Positions 23,689 to 33,327 are shown, counted from the stretch's first letter. The stretch: 64,000 bases of DNA from Eubacterium sp. (GCA_017450645.1 JAFSTE010000005.1:117086-181085), one strand, 5' to 3'. Translations and numbers: made by a program. Notes: generated from the letters alone by a model not told the origin.

Positions 23689-25182
23689 TTATGATAAAGC
23701 TTTAAAGGTAAAGCCGTATTTTTTAGCAAACTTCTCCGCCTTAGAGCCTTTGGGTGCTACGATGGTAATTTGTCTTGGCACCTCGTCGCCCACTTCATCG
23801 TCGTAATAATACTCGTATCCGAGTGCATGAGCCTTAAGCTCGGTATCTTTACCTTTAACCGTAATTTTTGTAAGCTTGTCGCTTTCAAATCCGAAGCCTC
23901 TGATAACTTTAACCGACTTTGGCACAGTAACGGTTTTAAGCTTTGTGCCGCCGAAAGCGTAGTAACCGATTTCTTCTACGCCCTTGGGGAACTTAATGCT
24001 TGAAATGCTTGTAAACGAAAAAGTTTCCTGCTTAATCTTTTTAAGCTTAATCTTTGACATATCAACGCTTTTAAGTTTTTCGCAGCCGCAAAACGCCTGA
24101 TAGCCGATTGAGGTTACGGTTTTTGGAAAAGCAGCCTTTGTAATATTGCTTGAGCCGTATGCTCTGTTTCCGATTTTTTTAACCTTTTTGGGCAGGTTAA
24201 CCTTAAGGCCGTAGGTGTTAAAAGCTCCGCTTTGAATATTAGTAACGCTTGAGGGAACGCTTACCTTGCCGAGCTTATAGCAAAAGGCAAATGCGTCCTT
24301 GCCGACGGTGTTAACCTTTTTGGGGATAGTGTACGCGCTTTTCTTTTTGCCCTTGGGGAACATAACGAGCTTTGTGCCCTTTTTGTTAAACAAAACGCCG
24401 TTTTTAACCTTAAAGTTTTTATTGTTTTTGTTAACCTGAATTTTTGTGATATACGAGCACCATGTAAATGCTTCGGCGCTGATGCTTTTTGCGTCCTTGC
24501 CAAGCTTAACCGTCTTAAACTCCGCACCGTAAAACGCCTCGGGATAAGCCTTTTGCACTTTGTTAAGGTTAATGTTTTTAATAACGCTCCAGGTAAAAGC
24601 AAAGGGCTTTACAACCTTAACGTTCTTGTTAAGGGTATAGGTTTTTGGCTTTTTGCCTGCAGGGAAAGCGACTATAGCAGTCTTTTTCTTATTATAAATA
24701 ACGCCTTTTTCCGAAGCAAAGTTTTTATTATCCTTTGAAACAATAAATTTTTTGCCCGTAATAAACGGATTATACTTAATAGTCTTTAAGCCCTTGCCGA
24801 TTTTAATGGTTTCGACGGTGTCAGAGCTGATGGCGGCATAAAAATCGCCGTTTTTCAGCGAGCCGAGCCTTTCGACAGAATCGGGTATAACCATTGTTTT
24901 GCAGGTTTTTGAATAAAGGAAAAAGCTTTCAATCGCAACAAGCTTTTTGCCCTTAATCTTTGACGGGAAGGTAAAGGTTTTGCCCTTATACGGCTCGTTA
25001 TAGTCGGCAGAGTACAAAATAGTTGCCTTGCCGTCCTTAACCGTGTAGTAAAACCAAACGCCGTCTACGCTTGCCGATTTTGGCTCAACGTATGCATTGG
25101 CGGTGAGGGTAAATGCCGATACGCTTGTAACAAGCATAATAAGCGCCATTAGCATTGATAAAAGTTTAGTAGATTTTTTCAT
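23689..25182 (-). CDS. Secreted BspA-type LRR protein (497 residues)
   Basis: The start is ATG 25182, the second of two nearby ATGs, because GTAAAGGAG lies 9 bases upstream; it is within the end of aspS. A signal peptide (MKKSTKLLSMLMALIMLVTSVSAFTLTANA) precedes a 60-residue N-terminal part and some ten LRR_5 repeats (KFPKGVEEIGYYAFGGTKLKTVTVPKSVKVI). The closing module IVAPKGSKAEKFAKKYGFTFKAL matches that of the paralogue at 22269. It begins 6 bases after the aspS stop, so it is part of the mgsA-hisS-aspS transcript unless an unseen promoter exists inside aspS. The placement of a secreted protein here is unusual. Confidence 0.88.
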   Translation of the reverse strand: MKKSTKLLSMLMALIMLVTSVSAFTLTANAYVEPKSASVDGVWFYYTVKDGKATILYSADYNEPYKGKTFTFPSKIKGKKLVAIESFFLYSKTCKTMVIPDSVERLGSLKNGDFYAAISSDTVETIKIGKGLKTIKYNPFITGKKFIVSKDNKNFASEKGVIYNKKKTAIVAFPAGKKPKTYTLNKNVKVVKPFAFTWSVIKNINLNKVQKAYPEAFYGAEFKTVKLGKDAKSISAEAFTWCSYITKIQVNKNNKNFKVKNGVLFNKKGTKLVMFPKGKKKSAYTIPKKVNTVGKDAFAFCYKLGKVSVPSSVTNIQSGAFNTYGLKVNLPKKVKKIGNRAYGSSNITKAAFPKTVTSIGYQAFCGCEKLKSVDMSKIKLKKIKQETFSFTSISSIKFPKGVEEIGYYAFGGTKLKTVTVPKSVKVIRGFGFESDKLTKITVKGKDTELKAHALGYEYYYDDEVGDEVPRQITIVAPKGSKAEKFAKKYGFTFKALS

Positions 25183-25188
25183 AAACAT

Positions 25189-26973
25189 TTACTCCTTTAC
25201 GTTGTTTTTGATTATAAGACTTAACTCGTCAAGCTGGACGTCGTCGATATATGACGGCGCGCCGCTCATAAGCTCACTGGCGTTTTGCACCTTCGGGAAC
25301 GCTACAACATCTCTTAGCGAATCCGCGCCGCAGATAAGCATAGCGAGGCGGTCAAGACCGATACCCATTCCGCCGTGAGGTGGCGAAGCGTAGTGATAAG
25401 CGTCAACGAGGAAGCCGAATTTCGCGTCAATCTCGTCCTGCTGCATACCGAGAAGCTCAAACATCTTTGTCTGAAGCTCGCAGTCGGTAATACGCATTGA
25501 GCCCGAGGAAAGCTCGGTGCCGTTAAGCACAAGGTCGAACGCCTGCGCCTTTACCTTGCTTTTATCGGTATCAAGGTACTGCACGCTCTCCTCCATAGGC
25601 ATCGTAAACGGGTGATGCGCTGCCACATACTCGTTAGTGTCCTCGTCAAGCTCAAAGAACGGCATCTCGGTAATCCAGAGATAATTCCACTTGCCCTCGG
25701 GAATAATGCCGAGCTCCTTAGCGATAACAAGGCGAAGCGCGCCCATAATGGTAAGCGCCTTTCTTGTTTTATCGCTTACGATAAGCACTACATCGCCCTG
25801 CTCAGCGCCGAGCTGAGCGAGAAGCGAGTCGAGCTCGCCCTCTTTAAGAAACTTAGCAAACGAGCAGTTAGGCGCTTCGTCAGCCCAGCGAACATATGCA
25901 AGGCCCTTTGCGCCGATACCCTTAGCGTAGTCGGTGAGCTTGTCAATTTTCTTTCTTGTATAATGCGAAGCGGCGCCCTTGGCAACGATTGCCTTAACGC
26001 TGCCGCCGTCTGCAATGGCGTTTTTAAACACAACAAAGTCGGTGTTGTCCGCCCAGTCGCTTACATCCTCGATAAGCATATCAAAGCGCGTATCGGGCTT
26101 ATCCGAGCCGTACTTGTTCATAGCGTCGGCAAAGGTCATACGCGGCAGCTTTTCGGGAATATCAACGCCGATAGTTTCCTTCATAAGCACGCGGATAAAG
26201 CCCTCCGCCATATCCATAATATCGTCGCAGTCAACGAACGACATTTCAAGGTCAATCTGGGTGAACTCAGGCTGACGGTCCGCTCTTAAATCCTCATCCC
26301 TGAAACAGCGTGCAAGCTGTACATAACGGTCAAAGCCCGCAATCATAGTGAGCTGCTTATAAATCTGGGGCGACTGCGGAAGCGCATAGAACTTACCCTC
26401 GTGAATACGCGACGGCACAACATAGTCCCTTGCGCCCTCGGGGGTGGACTTAATCATCATCGGGGTTTCAATCTCGATAAAGTCGTTATCGTAAAAATAA
26501 TCCCTTGCAATCTTTGCAATCTTGTGGCGCATAAGGATGTTTTTTGTAAGCTTTTCGTTTCTGAGGTTAAGGTAGCGGTATTTAAGCGTGGTTTCGTCGC
26601 CTACGGTTTCGCTCTTTTCGACCTCAAAGGGCGGCGTCTGCGCCTTAGAAATAATTCTGAAATCGGACACCATAACCTCGATGTCGCCGGTCGGAATTTC
26701 TTTATTCTTGCTTTCGCGCTCAGCTACCGTACCTACCGCTGCAACAACATATTCGGTCCTTACGCTCTGCGCTTTTTCAAATATTTCGCGGTCGGTTTTG
26801 TCGTTAAACGAGAGCTGAATAATACCCGTCCTGTCGCGAAGGTCAACGAATATAAGGTTGCCAAGGTCGCGCTGGCGCTGTACCCAGCCGAAAACAGTAA
26901 TCTCCTGTCCGACATTGTCCATATTAAACCTTGCACAGTAGTCGGTCCTTTTAAGTCCTTTGATTGTATCCAT
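25189..26973 (-). CDS. aspS: Aspartate-tRNA ligase
   Basis: AspRS attaches aspartate to its tRNA. The 594-residue length is that of the bacterial type with a GAD insertion domain. An N-terminal OB-fold anticodon domain (EITVFGWVQRQRDLGNLIFVDLRDRTGI) is followed by class II motif 1 (FIEIETPMMIKSTPEGARDYVVPSR), motif 2 (FRDEDLRADRQPEFTQIDLEMSF) and motif 3 (PPHGGMGIGLDRLAMLICG). It follows hisS after 3 bases, the common hisS-aspS pair, and is itself followed immediately by two LRR genes. Confidence 0.97.
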   Translation of the reverse strand: MDTIKGLKRTDYCARFNMDNVGQEITVFGWVQRQRDLGNLIFVDLRDRTGIIQLSFNDKTDREIFEKAQSVRTEYVVAAVGTVAERESKNKEIPTGDIEVMVSDFRIISKAQTPPFEVEKSETVGDETTLKYRYLNLRNEKLTKNILMRHKIAKIARDYFYDNDFIEIETPMMIKSTPEGARDYVVPSRIHEGKFYALPQSPQIYKQLTMIAGFDRYVQLARCFRDEDLRADRQPEFTQIDLEMSFVDCDDIMDMAEGFIRVLMKETIGVDIPEKLPRMTFADAMNKYGSDKPDTRFDMLIEDVSDWADNTDFVVFKNAIADGGSVKAIVAKGAASHYTRKKIDKLTDYAKGIGAKGLAYVRWADEAPNCSFAKFLKEGELDSLLAQLGAEQGDVVLIVSDKTRKALTIMGALRLVIAKELGIIPEGKWNYLWITEMPFFELDEDTNEYVAAHHPFTMPMEESVQYLDTDKSKVKAQAFDLVLNGTELSSGSMRITDCELQTKMFELLGMQQDEIDAKFGFLVDAYHYASPPHGGMGIGLDRLAMLICGADSLRDVVAFPKVQNASELMSGAPSYIDDVQLDELSLIIKNNVKE

Positions 26974-26976
26974 TAA

Positions 26977-28326
26977 TCAGTCCTCCCCGATTCCGCTTGC
27001 AAAAAGCGAGCCGAAGTCAAACGCCTCGCCGTTAATCTCTAAATCCTTAAGCTGCTCGTCCATACTAATTCTGTAAAAGTCCGAAACGAATGTCACGAGC
27101 GACACCTCGCAGCTTTCGCCGTTTTGCATATTCTTTAAAACAGTGCTCTTATTCTCAACCTCGTTATCGCCGATAACAATGTTGTACTTAGCGCCAAGCT
27201 TGTCGGCGTACTTCATCTGCGCTCTTAATGAACGCGCGTTGAGGTCGAGCAATACGGTAAAGCCCTCGTTTCGCATATCCTGAGCGATTTCAACAGCCTT
27301 AAGCTGCGCCTTTTCGCCGAGGGCAACTATGAATAAATCGGGCTTTTCCGCCTCGGGGAACTCGCAGCCCTGCGCTTCCATAACGAGCCTTAGCCTTTCA
27401 AGCCCCATACCGAAGCCGAGCGAGGGCGTTTTCTGACCTCCGAACTCCTCGATAAGTCCGTCGTATCTGCCGCCGCCGCAAACTGTACCCTGCGCGCCGA
27501 TAGAGTCGTTAATAAACTCAAAAACAGTCTTAGTGTAGTAGTCAAGACCTCTTACGATTTTAGGGTTAACAGTGTATTCGATACCCATAGCGTTAAGGTA
27601 ATTTTTAACCGAGTCAAAATGCTCGCTGCACTCGTCGCATATGTAATCAAGCACAACGGGTGCGTTCTCGGCAAGCGCCTTATCCTGAGGGCTCTTACAG
27701 TCAAGCAGGCGCATCGGGTTGCGCTCGAGCCTTTCCTGACAGGTCGGGCAAAGCTCGTCCTTGTGCGCGCCGAAATACTCCCTGAGCGCGTCCTGATATT
27801 TCTTTCTGCACTCGGGGCAGCCGATAGAGTTAATCTCGAGTCGAAGCTCGCTCACTCCAAGCTCGTCAAACACCTGCTTTGCAAGTGCAATCATCTCTGC
27901 GTCCGCAAGCGGCGATGTAGCGCCGAAGCACTCTATACCAAACTGGTGGAATTCCCTCAAGCGTCCTGCCTGCGGCTTTTCGTACCTGTAGCAGGAGGTC
28001 AGGTAGCATACCTTTTGCGGCAGAGCCTCGTTACAAAGTCCGTTTTCAAGAAAAGAGCGCGCAGCACCCGCAGTACCCTCGGGTCTTAAGGTAATTGAGC
28101 GGCCTCCCTTATCGTCAAAGGTGTACATCTCCTTTTGCACAACGTCCGTGGTGTCGCCAACGCCGCGCTGAAAAAGCTCGGTATGCTCAAAAACAGGGGT
28201 TCTTATTTCTTTATAGCCGAATCTCTCCGCCACGCTGAGACAGGTGCTTTCGATATACTGATTTTTGTGCACCTCTGCAGGCAAAACGTCCTTGGTGCCC
28301 TTTATTGCTTTTGTAATTAACGCCAT
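26977..28326 (-). CDS. hisS: Histidine-tRNA ligase
   Basis: HisRS charges tRNA-His. The 449-residue protein has class II motif 1 (IRTPVFEHTELFQRGVGDTTDVV), the LRPEGTAGAARSF segment, motif 2 (RYEKPQAGRLREFHQFGIECFG), the histidine-specific RGLDYYTKTVFEF and motif 3 (PSLGFGMGLERLRL), then the anticodon-binding domain. It has a short extra cysteine-bearing segment CPECRKKYQDALREYFGAHKDELCPTCQERLERNPMRLLDCK that occurs in some Clostridia. No T-box leader precedes it; the gap to mgsA is only 53 bases. Confidence 0.97.
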   Translation of the reverse strand: MALITKAIKGTKDVLPAEVHKNQYIESTCLSVAERFGYKEIRTPVFEHTELFQRGVGDTTDVVQKEMYTFDDKGGRSITLRPEGTAGAARSFLENGLCNEALPQKVCYLTSCYRYEKPQAGRLREFHQFGIECFGATSPLADAEMIALAKQVFDELGVSELRLEINSIGCPECRKKYQDALREYFGAHKDELCPTCQERLERNPMRLLDCKSPQDKALAENAPVVLDYICDECSEHFDSVKNYLNAMGIEYTVNPKIVRGLDYYTKTVFEFINDSIGAQGTVCGGGRYDGLIEEFGGQKTPSLGFGMGLERLRLVMEAQGCEFPEAEKPDLFIVALGEKAQLKAVEIAQDMRNEGFTVLLDLNARSLRAQMKYADKLGAKYNIVIGDNEVENKSTVLKNMQNGESCEVSLVTFVSDFYRISMDEQLKDLEINGEAFDFGSLFASGIGED

Positions 28327-28350
28327 AATTACTCTCCTACATAAGTTCAG

Positions 28351-28367
28351 GCGGAACTAAGTTCCGC
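28351..28367 (-). other. Small hairpin between mgsA and hisS
   Basis: GCGGAAC and GTTCCGC pair across TAA. On the minus strand no T-run follows, so it is not a standard terminator. Confidence 0.4.
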
Positions 28368-28379
28368 ATTATTTTTATA

Positions 28380-28793
28380 TTATTTTCTGCTGTATCGCGG
28401 ATTTACAATCTCGCGCCATTCAAAATCGCCGCGCTCAACGCCTCTGATAAGCGCTTCGGCAGTTGCAATATTCGTAGCATAAGGAATGTTATGAACATCG
28501 CATAATCTCAGCAGGTCATTATCATTAGGCTCGTGAGGTTTTGCGGTGAGCGGGTCCCTGAAGAATATCAAAAGGTCAATCTCGTTACAGGCGATACGGC
28601 TTGCAATCTGCTGACCACCGCCCTGTGAACCGCTCAAAAAGCAGTTGATGTTAAGTCCCGTAGCTTCTTTAACGAGCTTACCGGTTGTACCGGTTGCACA
28701 TACATCGTGGCGGCTGATAATGCCGCAGTAAGCTATACAAAACTGTACAAGCAGCTCTTTTTTTGCGTCGTGGGCTATAAGTGCAATATTCAT
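28380..28793 (-). CDS. mgsA: Methylglyoxal synthase
   Basis: MgsA converts dihydroxyacetone phosphate to methylglyoxal and phosphate, a bypass of glycolysis. The 137-residue protein has [36 protein letters not shown], the catalytic Asp in LLIFFRDPL, and [24 protein letters not shown]. All catalytic residues of the family are present. A GGAGGAATAGG site precedes the start. It may be transcribed from its own promoter at 28837-28865 and read through into hisS-aspS. Confidence 0.95.
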   Translation of the reverse strand: MNIALIAHDAKKELLVQFCIAYCGIISRHDVCATGTTGKLVKEATGLNINCFLSGSQGGGQQIASRIACNEIDLLIFFRDPLTAKPHEPNDNDLLRLCDVHNIPYATNIATAEALIRGVERGDFEWREIVNPRYSRK

Positions 28794-28836
28794 CCTATTC
28801 CTCCTTTACTGTAATAATTTAAGGATTTCTTTTAAT

Positions 28837-28865
28837 ATAATAACATATAATTTATATTTACACAA
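28837..28865 (-). promoter_or_regulatory. Candidate promoter of mgsA
   Basis: TTGTGT (28860-28865), a 17-base spacer and TATTAT (28837-28842) on the minus strand. The -35 box overlaps the left arm of the hairpin that follows the PBP2 gene. Confidence 0.5.
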
Positions 28866-28882
28866 GGGTTATAGTGTAAATA
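28855..28882 (-). terminator. Possible terminator of the mre-PBP2 operon
   Basis: TATTTACAC (28855-28863) pairs with GTGTAAATA (28874-28882), 9 bases after the PBP2 stop codon; the downstream T-rich tract on the minus strand is weak. Confidence 0.5.
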
Positions 28883-28890
28883 TTTTTATA

Positions 28891-30936
28891 TTAATTTAAT
28901 AAACTTGAATAATTCTGCGCTTTCTTTTCGTTTGTGTTGTGGTTGTAATAGTAGTCTATAACCGCCTTTGTAATCATAGCGGTAGAAGTACCCGAGCCCG
29001 CCATCTCTATTGCCGAGGCAACGCTGATTTCGGGATTTTCATACGGGGCAAAGGTAATAAGAAATCCGTTGTTGTGCTTTGCTCCTTTTACGATAACCTG
29101 CGACGTACCCGTTTTGCAGGCAACCTTTGTATCAAAATCGGCAAAAACGCCCATAGGACCGCCCGAGGTAGCAACCATACGCATACCCTCCTGAACGATT
29201 TTGATGTTTTTGCTTTTTACGCTGAGATTACCCACGGGAGCAATGTTAGTTTCGCTTACAGCGCCCGTAGCACGCGAAATTTTGGATTTAACAAAATGCA
29301 TATTATACCTTGTGCCGCCGTTTGCGATTGTTGCAACATAGTTGCAAAGCTGCAGCGGAGTAAACAGGTTATCGGACTGACCGATAGCCGCCTGCACGGT
29401 GTCGCCGGGCGCCCAGGGATAGTAGCCGTAGCGCTTTCTGTACTCGGGACCGGCAAGTATGCCCTTAGCCTCGGGGATTTCAACGCCCGTTTTTTCGCCA
29501 AGACCAAACATTTTGCCGTATGTATTCATTCTGTCAATGCCAAGCCTTTTGGCGCAGTTATAGAAATATATATTACAGGAATCCCGAAGCGCCGTCCTTA
29601 CGTTCTCTCCTCCGTGAGCCGCAAGGCACTGGAAAACGTGGTCGGAAACCTTCATATACTGGCCGCAGTTAAATACCGTATTTTGCGTGATTACGCCCTC
29701 CTCAAGACCCGCGACAGCCATCATGGGCTTAAAGGTTGAGCCGGGCGCATATGTACCCATTGCAAAACGGTTATATAGCGGCGTATTACGTTCTTTTGTA
29801 AGCTCGTTATAATGCTCGTAATAATCATTAAGGTCGTAGGTGGGATAGCTTGCCGCCGCAAGCACCTCGCCGTTATTACAGTTCTCTACAACAACCGCGC
29901 CGGTCGAATGGTAAATATCTACCGAGCGGCAAATCTCTTTTAGCTTATCCTGCGCTACGCGCTGCAAGTCCTTATCAATAGTAAGAACTATCGTGTCGCC
30001 CTGGATAGGCTCTTTCGTAATTTCCTGAGTGACATTACCATCACGGTCAATAGTAACGGTTTTTTCGCCCGCGATACCGCGCAGATACGGCTCCATAGCC
30101 GCCTCTATACCCGACTCGCCGATTTCGTCGTTAATGCCGTAGCCCTCGTCCTTAAGGCGTTCGTATTCCTCGGCATTAATCTTTCGTACGGTGCCGATAA
30201 GGTGCGGCGCAAGGGTTGAGTCGGTGTACTCTCTGTACGCCACTACTCTTACATCCGCGCCCTTATAAAGCGCGTTGTTCTCTTTAATCTGAGCTACGGT
30301 TTTGTCGCTTACATCGTCGGCAACGGTTACGGGATTTGAAACCGAGAACAAAAGCCTTGTAAGCTCATACCTGATATGTCCGAGTTCAAGCACTGTCTTT
30401 ACGCCGTAAAGCTCGAGATACTCCTCGAGTCCGTACATCTCAATCATAGCGTCAAAACAGTTTTGCGCCGTCGCGTACTGCTGGAGGTTAAACATATCCT
30501 TGCTTTTCATTGTAGCGATTGCGGACTCGTATTTTTCGTCGTCCTTTTCGGTGATAAAGCGTATCTTGCCGCTTTTTGTAAGCTTTAGCGGCAGGTTGCG
30601 CGCATACTCCTCGCGGTTTTTAATAAACAGCTTATAGAGGTTAAACACAATTTCGTTACGCTTATCATTCTCTTTTGCCGACGGGAAATACGCCGCGTCA
30701 AGCACAATGCTGTTACCCTGACGGTTAGTTACGAGCGGGTTACCGTTTCTGTCAACGATTTCGCCCCTCGAGGCTTCAATCGGAGCAGTATAGGTCTTAA
30801 CGGTATTATTTTGCGCCGCATAGTATTCGTTATTCTTAATTTGTATATCATAAAGCTCGACGCCGAAGCCGATAAGCATTGCGAATACAAGAATTATTGC
30901 AATAGTAGTTCTTGAACTCTTATGAATACTGCCCAC
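28891..30936 (-). CDS. mrdA: Penicillin-binding protein 2 (elongation transpeptidase)
   Basis: PBP2 cross-links peptidoglycan during lateral wall growth. The 681-residue protein has an N-terminal membrane anchor (TIAIILVFAMLIGFGVELYDI), a dimerisation domain with RGEIVDRNGNPLVTNR, and a transpeptidase domain with the three active-site motifs: STFK (in GTYAPGSTFKPMMAV), SCN (in RDSCNIYFYN) and KTGTSQ. It is the last gene of mreB-mreC-mreD-PBP2, the classic rod-shape set. It has GGAGGGGATACC upstream of the start. Confidence 0.94.
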   Translation of the reverse strand: MGSIHKSSRTTIAIILVFAMLIGFGVELYDIQIKNNEYYAAQNNTVKTYTAPIEASRGEIVDRNGNPLVTNRQGNSIVLDAAYFPSAKENDKRNEIVFNLYKLFIKNREEYARNLPLKLTKSGKIRFITEKDDEKYESAIATMKSKDMFNLQQYATAQNCFDAMIEMYGLEEYLELYGVKTVLELGHIRYELTRLLFSVSNPVTVADDVSDKTVAQIKENNALYKGADVRVVAYREYTDSTLAPHLIGTVRKINAEEYERLKDEGYGINDEIGESGIEAAMEPYLRGIAGEKTVTIDRDGNVTQEITKEPIQGDTIVLTIDKDLQRVAQDKLKEICRSVDIYHSTGAVVVENCNNGEVLAAASYPTYDLNDYYEHYNELTKERNTPLYNRFAMGTYAPGSTFKPMMAVAGLEEGVITQNTVFNCGQYMKVSDHVFQCLAAHGGENVRTALRDSCNIYFYNCAKRLGIDRMNTYGKMFGLGEKTGVEIPEAKGILAGPEYRKRYGYYPWAPGDTVQAAIGQSDNLFTPLQLCNYVATIANGGTRYNMHFVKSKISRATGAVSETNIAPVGNLSVKSKNIKIVQEGMRMVATSGGPMGVFADFDTKVACKTGTSQVIVKGAKHNNGFLITFAPYENPEISVASAIEMAGSGTSTAMITKAVIDYYYNHNTNEKKAQNYSSLLN

Positions 30937-30970
30937 GGTATCCCCTCCTTTCGTCAGGATTTTTTAAAAA

Positions 30971-31492
30971 TTATTCGATAATGCCCTTATTTAGCTTAAG
31001 CTTTACGGGCGAAAGCAGAGCCGTTAAAATAAGCCCCGCAAAAGATGTGTACAAAAAGCACGGTAAATAGAAGTTCAAAAAGCTGAGCGCCGCGCCGTCG
31101 CCGCCGCGCACAAGAACAATAAAAATCCAGTAGGTTATACAGTAAATAAATGTAACCGTCGCCGCGCTTATAACATTTACCCAGAAGGTGCTGCGGAACA
31201 CAAAGTTAACAAACATCGCCGCCACATAGCACAAAAGCGACAGCACAATACAGTTAAAGCCCATATGCGACACGCTGACGCAGTCCCACAAAAAGCCCGC
31301 AAAAAGTCCTATCAATGCGGCATTACGCTCGTCCTCGCCGAGCGACAAAAGCACCGCGACGGGAATTATAAAAAAGCACCTCGCCGAGCCTATTTCAAAC
31401 CACAGCCCGCCGACATTCTGTAAAAGCGCCGCCACAGCGATAATAACCGCGTAAAAGGTATATTTAATTGTCAAATCCTTTTTTGACAGCAT
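30971..31492 (-). CDS. mreD: Rod-shape protein MreD
   Basis: A 173-residue membrane protein with five or six hydrophobic segments (YTFYAVIIAVAALLQNV, FFIIPVAVLLSLG, ALIGLFAGFLWDCVS, IVLSLLCYVAAMFV, YCITYWIFIVLV). GLFAGFLWDCVSVSHMGFN is the conserved MreD region. It sits between mreC and PBP2 and belongs to the elongasome. The assignment is supported mainly by context and topology, as MreD is poorly conserved. Confidence 0.88.
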   Translation of the reverse strand: MLSKKDLTIKYTFYAVIIAVAALLQNVGGLWFEIGSARCFFIIPVAVLLSLGEDERNAALIGLFAGFLWDCVSVSHMGFNCIVLSLLCYVAAMFVNFVFRSTFWVNVISAATVTFIYCITYWIFIVLVRGGDGAALSFLNFYLPCFLYTSFAGLILTALLSPVKLKLNKGIIE

Positions 31493-31501
31493 AGTGTTAC
31501 C

Positions 31502-32335
31502 TTACTTTTTAAAATCAGTTAAAATGAATACGGAAGTTATTTCCTCAATATCAACGCCGGGTGAAATAACCGCGTAGGAGGAAATATCGGTGGCTTCGTC
31601 GTCAATCTCGTCAACAGTACCGATAATAAGCCCCTTAGGCATAGAGGTACTTATACCCGCGGTACAGATAATCGAGCCGTAGGATACCTTAGTTGCTGAC
31701 GAAAGGTTAGCCATTTTACACTTGCCCTCGCGCGCAAGCTTAGCGTTACCGGTTACGAACGAAATTTCGTTAGAAAGAATTTCGTACGCCGAAACATTAA
31801 AGTTAACATCAAGAATTGTTCTAACAACGCTGTAATCGGGATAAACCTTGTCGATAACGCCCACAAGATACTTTCCCCACAAAACGGCGTCGCCCTTTTT
31901 GATGCCGTTAATGCTGCCCTTACTGATAGTAAAGGACTTGTAGATATCCGCGCTGTCCCTGCCGATAATCGAAGCCTCGGCAAATTTATAATCGGGATTT
32001 TCCTCCTTAAGCTCTAAAAACTGTTTATAAAGCTCGTTCTGGTTCTTAAGGTTTTCGTAATCCACAAGCTGCGAGCGAAGGTCGCCGACCTCCTGTTTTA
32101 AATCGTTAATCTCTTTTTCGTACTGGGCGTCGCCCTTTACAACGCCGAAAATATCGTCAATACCGTTAGCAATCTTTTGCGCTACATAATGGCACGGAGC
32201 AAAAACCGTACCGATAACTGCAGACTGTACGGTTTCTCTTCTGCCGCCGGCAGCCGCAAGCAGCGCGCCGACAAGAAGCAGGGCGATAATGCCCGATATT
32301 AACTTAAACCTTGTACTTTTGAATAAACTACTCAT
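31502..32335 (-). CDS. mreC: Rod-shape protein MreC
   Basis: A 277-residue protein with a short cytoplasmic N-terminus, one transmembrane helix (LISGIIALLLVGALLAAAG), a coiled coil (about residues 65-100, EKEINDLKQEVGDLRSQLVDYENLKNQ), and the extracytoplasmic beta-domain with ASIIGRDSADIYKSFTISKGSINGIKKGDAV and VGVIDKVYPDYSVVRTILD. It links MreB to the cell wall synthases. It is directly between mreB and mreD. Confidence 0.93.
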   Translation of the reverse strand: MSSLFKSTRFKLISGIIALLLVGALLAAAGGRRETVQSAVIGTVFAPCHYVAQKIANGIDDIFGVVKGDAQYEKEINDLKQEVGDLRSQLVDYENLKNQNELYKQFLELKEENPDYKFAEASIIGRDSADIYKSFTISKGSINGIKKGDAVLWGKYLVGVIDKVYPDYSVVRTILDVNFNVSAYEILSNEISFVTGNAKLAREGKCKMANLSSATKVSYGSIICTAGISTSMPKGLIIGTVDEIDDEATDISSYAVISPGVDIEEITSVFILTDFKK

Positions 32336-32346
32336 TTAACGCTCCG

Positions 32347-33327
32347 TTATTTTGCTCTTTTGAGTTTTACTGCCGTTCCGAGTGCAACGCAGTCGCCCGC
32401 ATTTTCGGGTACGATTACGGGTATTTTAATTTCCTCTTGGATAACATCGTTAAGTCCCCTGAGCTTGCTTGCGCCGCCCGTAAGGTAAATGCCCCTGTCG
32501 ATAATGTCAGCTGAAAGCTCGGGCAGTATTACCTGAAGCGTTTCTTTAATCGCGATAACGATAGCGTCAACGCAGTCGGCGAGAATAAGCCTTACATCAG
32601 CGCTTGTAATCTCTACGCTGCCCGGAAGTCCGTCGGTAAGGTTTCTGCCCCTTACCTCCATAGCCGCCTCGCCGTCATACGGAGCAGCGGAGCCGATTTT
32701 AATTTTAATATCCTCGGCGGTGTTTTCGCCGATAACGAGATTATGCTTCTTTTTAAGATAGTTTACGATAGCCTCGTCAAACGCGTTTCCGCCGATTTTA
32801 ATACTCTTGCTTGCAGCGATACCGCCGAGTGACACAACCGCGATATCGCAGGTGCCGCCGCCGATGTCAACTATCATAGAGCCCGTAGCCTCAAACACGG
32901 GAAGTCCTGCGCCGAGAGCCGCAGCAAGCGGAGCGTCAACAAGCTCAACATCCTGCGCGCCGGCAGAACGCACTGCGTCCTCAACTGCGCGGCGCTCAAC
33001 CTCAGTAACGCTCGAGGGAACACTGATTACAACCTTAGTCTTAGTAAACATATTGCGCTTACTCGAGCGGTCTATAAAATCGTGGAGCATATCCGAAGTC
33101 ATATCGAAGTCCGCGATAACGCCCGAGGTAATCGGCTTTACCGCAACGATAGAGCCGGGAGTTCTGCCAATCATATTCTTAGCCTCGTTACCGGTAGCAA
33201 CAACACGCTTAGTCTTAACATCTACCGCAACCACGCTCGGCTCGCGGATAATAATGTGTCCCCTCTTGTCCGCAACGAGGGTGTTAGATGTACCTAAATC
33301 AATACCAATCTCTCTTGAAAAAATCAT
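32347..33327 (-). CDS. mreB: Rod-shape protein MreB (actin-like)
   Basis: MreB filaments guide wall synthesis. The start is ATG 33327, giving 326 residues beginning MIFSREIGIDLGTSNTLV; the longer frame to 33372 covers the promoter. Actin-fold phosphate motifs are GIDLGTSNT and IVDIGGGTCDIAVVSLGG, and the C-terminal adenosine motif is LTGGASKLRGL. It heads mreB-mreC-mreD-PBP2 and has a sigma-A promoter upstream. Confidence 0.95.
   Translation of the reverse strand: MIFSREIGIDLGTSNTLVADKRGHIIIREPSVVAVDVKTKRVVATGNEAKNMIGRTPGSIVAVKPITSGVIADFDMTSDMLHDFIDRSSKRNMFTKTKVVISVPSSVTEVERRAVEDAVRSAGAQDVELVDAPLAAALGAGLPVFEATGSMIVDIGGGTCDIAVVSLGGIAASKSIKIGGNAFDEAIVNYLKKKHNLVIGENTAEDIKIKIGSAAPYDGEAAMEVRGRNLTDGLPGSVEITSADVRLILADCVDAIVIAIKETLQVILPELSADIIDRGIYLTGGASKLRGLNDVIQEEIKIPVIVPENAGDCVALGTAVKLKRAK

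Noticed and set aside
25612-26289. 225-residue ORF opposite aspS
   Set aside because: It is antisense to motif 2 of aspS; no family features.
28327-28379. T-box for hisS-aspS
   Set aside because: The gap is only 53 bases and has no AGGGTGGNACCGCG motif.
28939-29739. 266-residue ORF opposite the PBP2 gene
   Set aside because: It is antisense to the transpeptidase domain with SxxK, SxN and KTG motifs.
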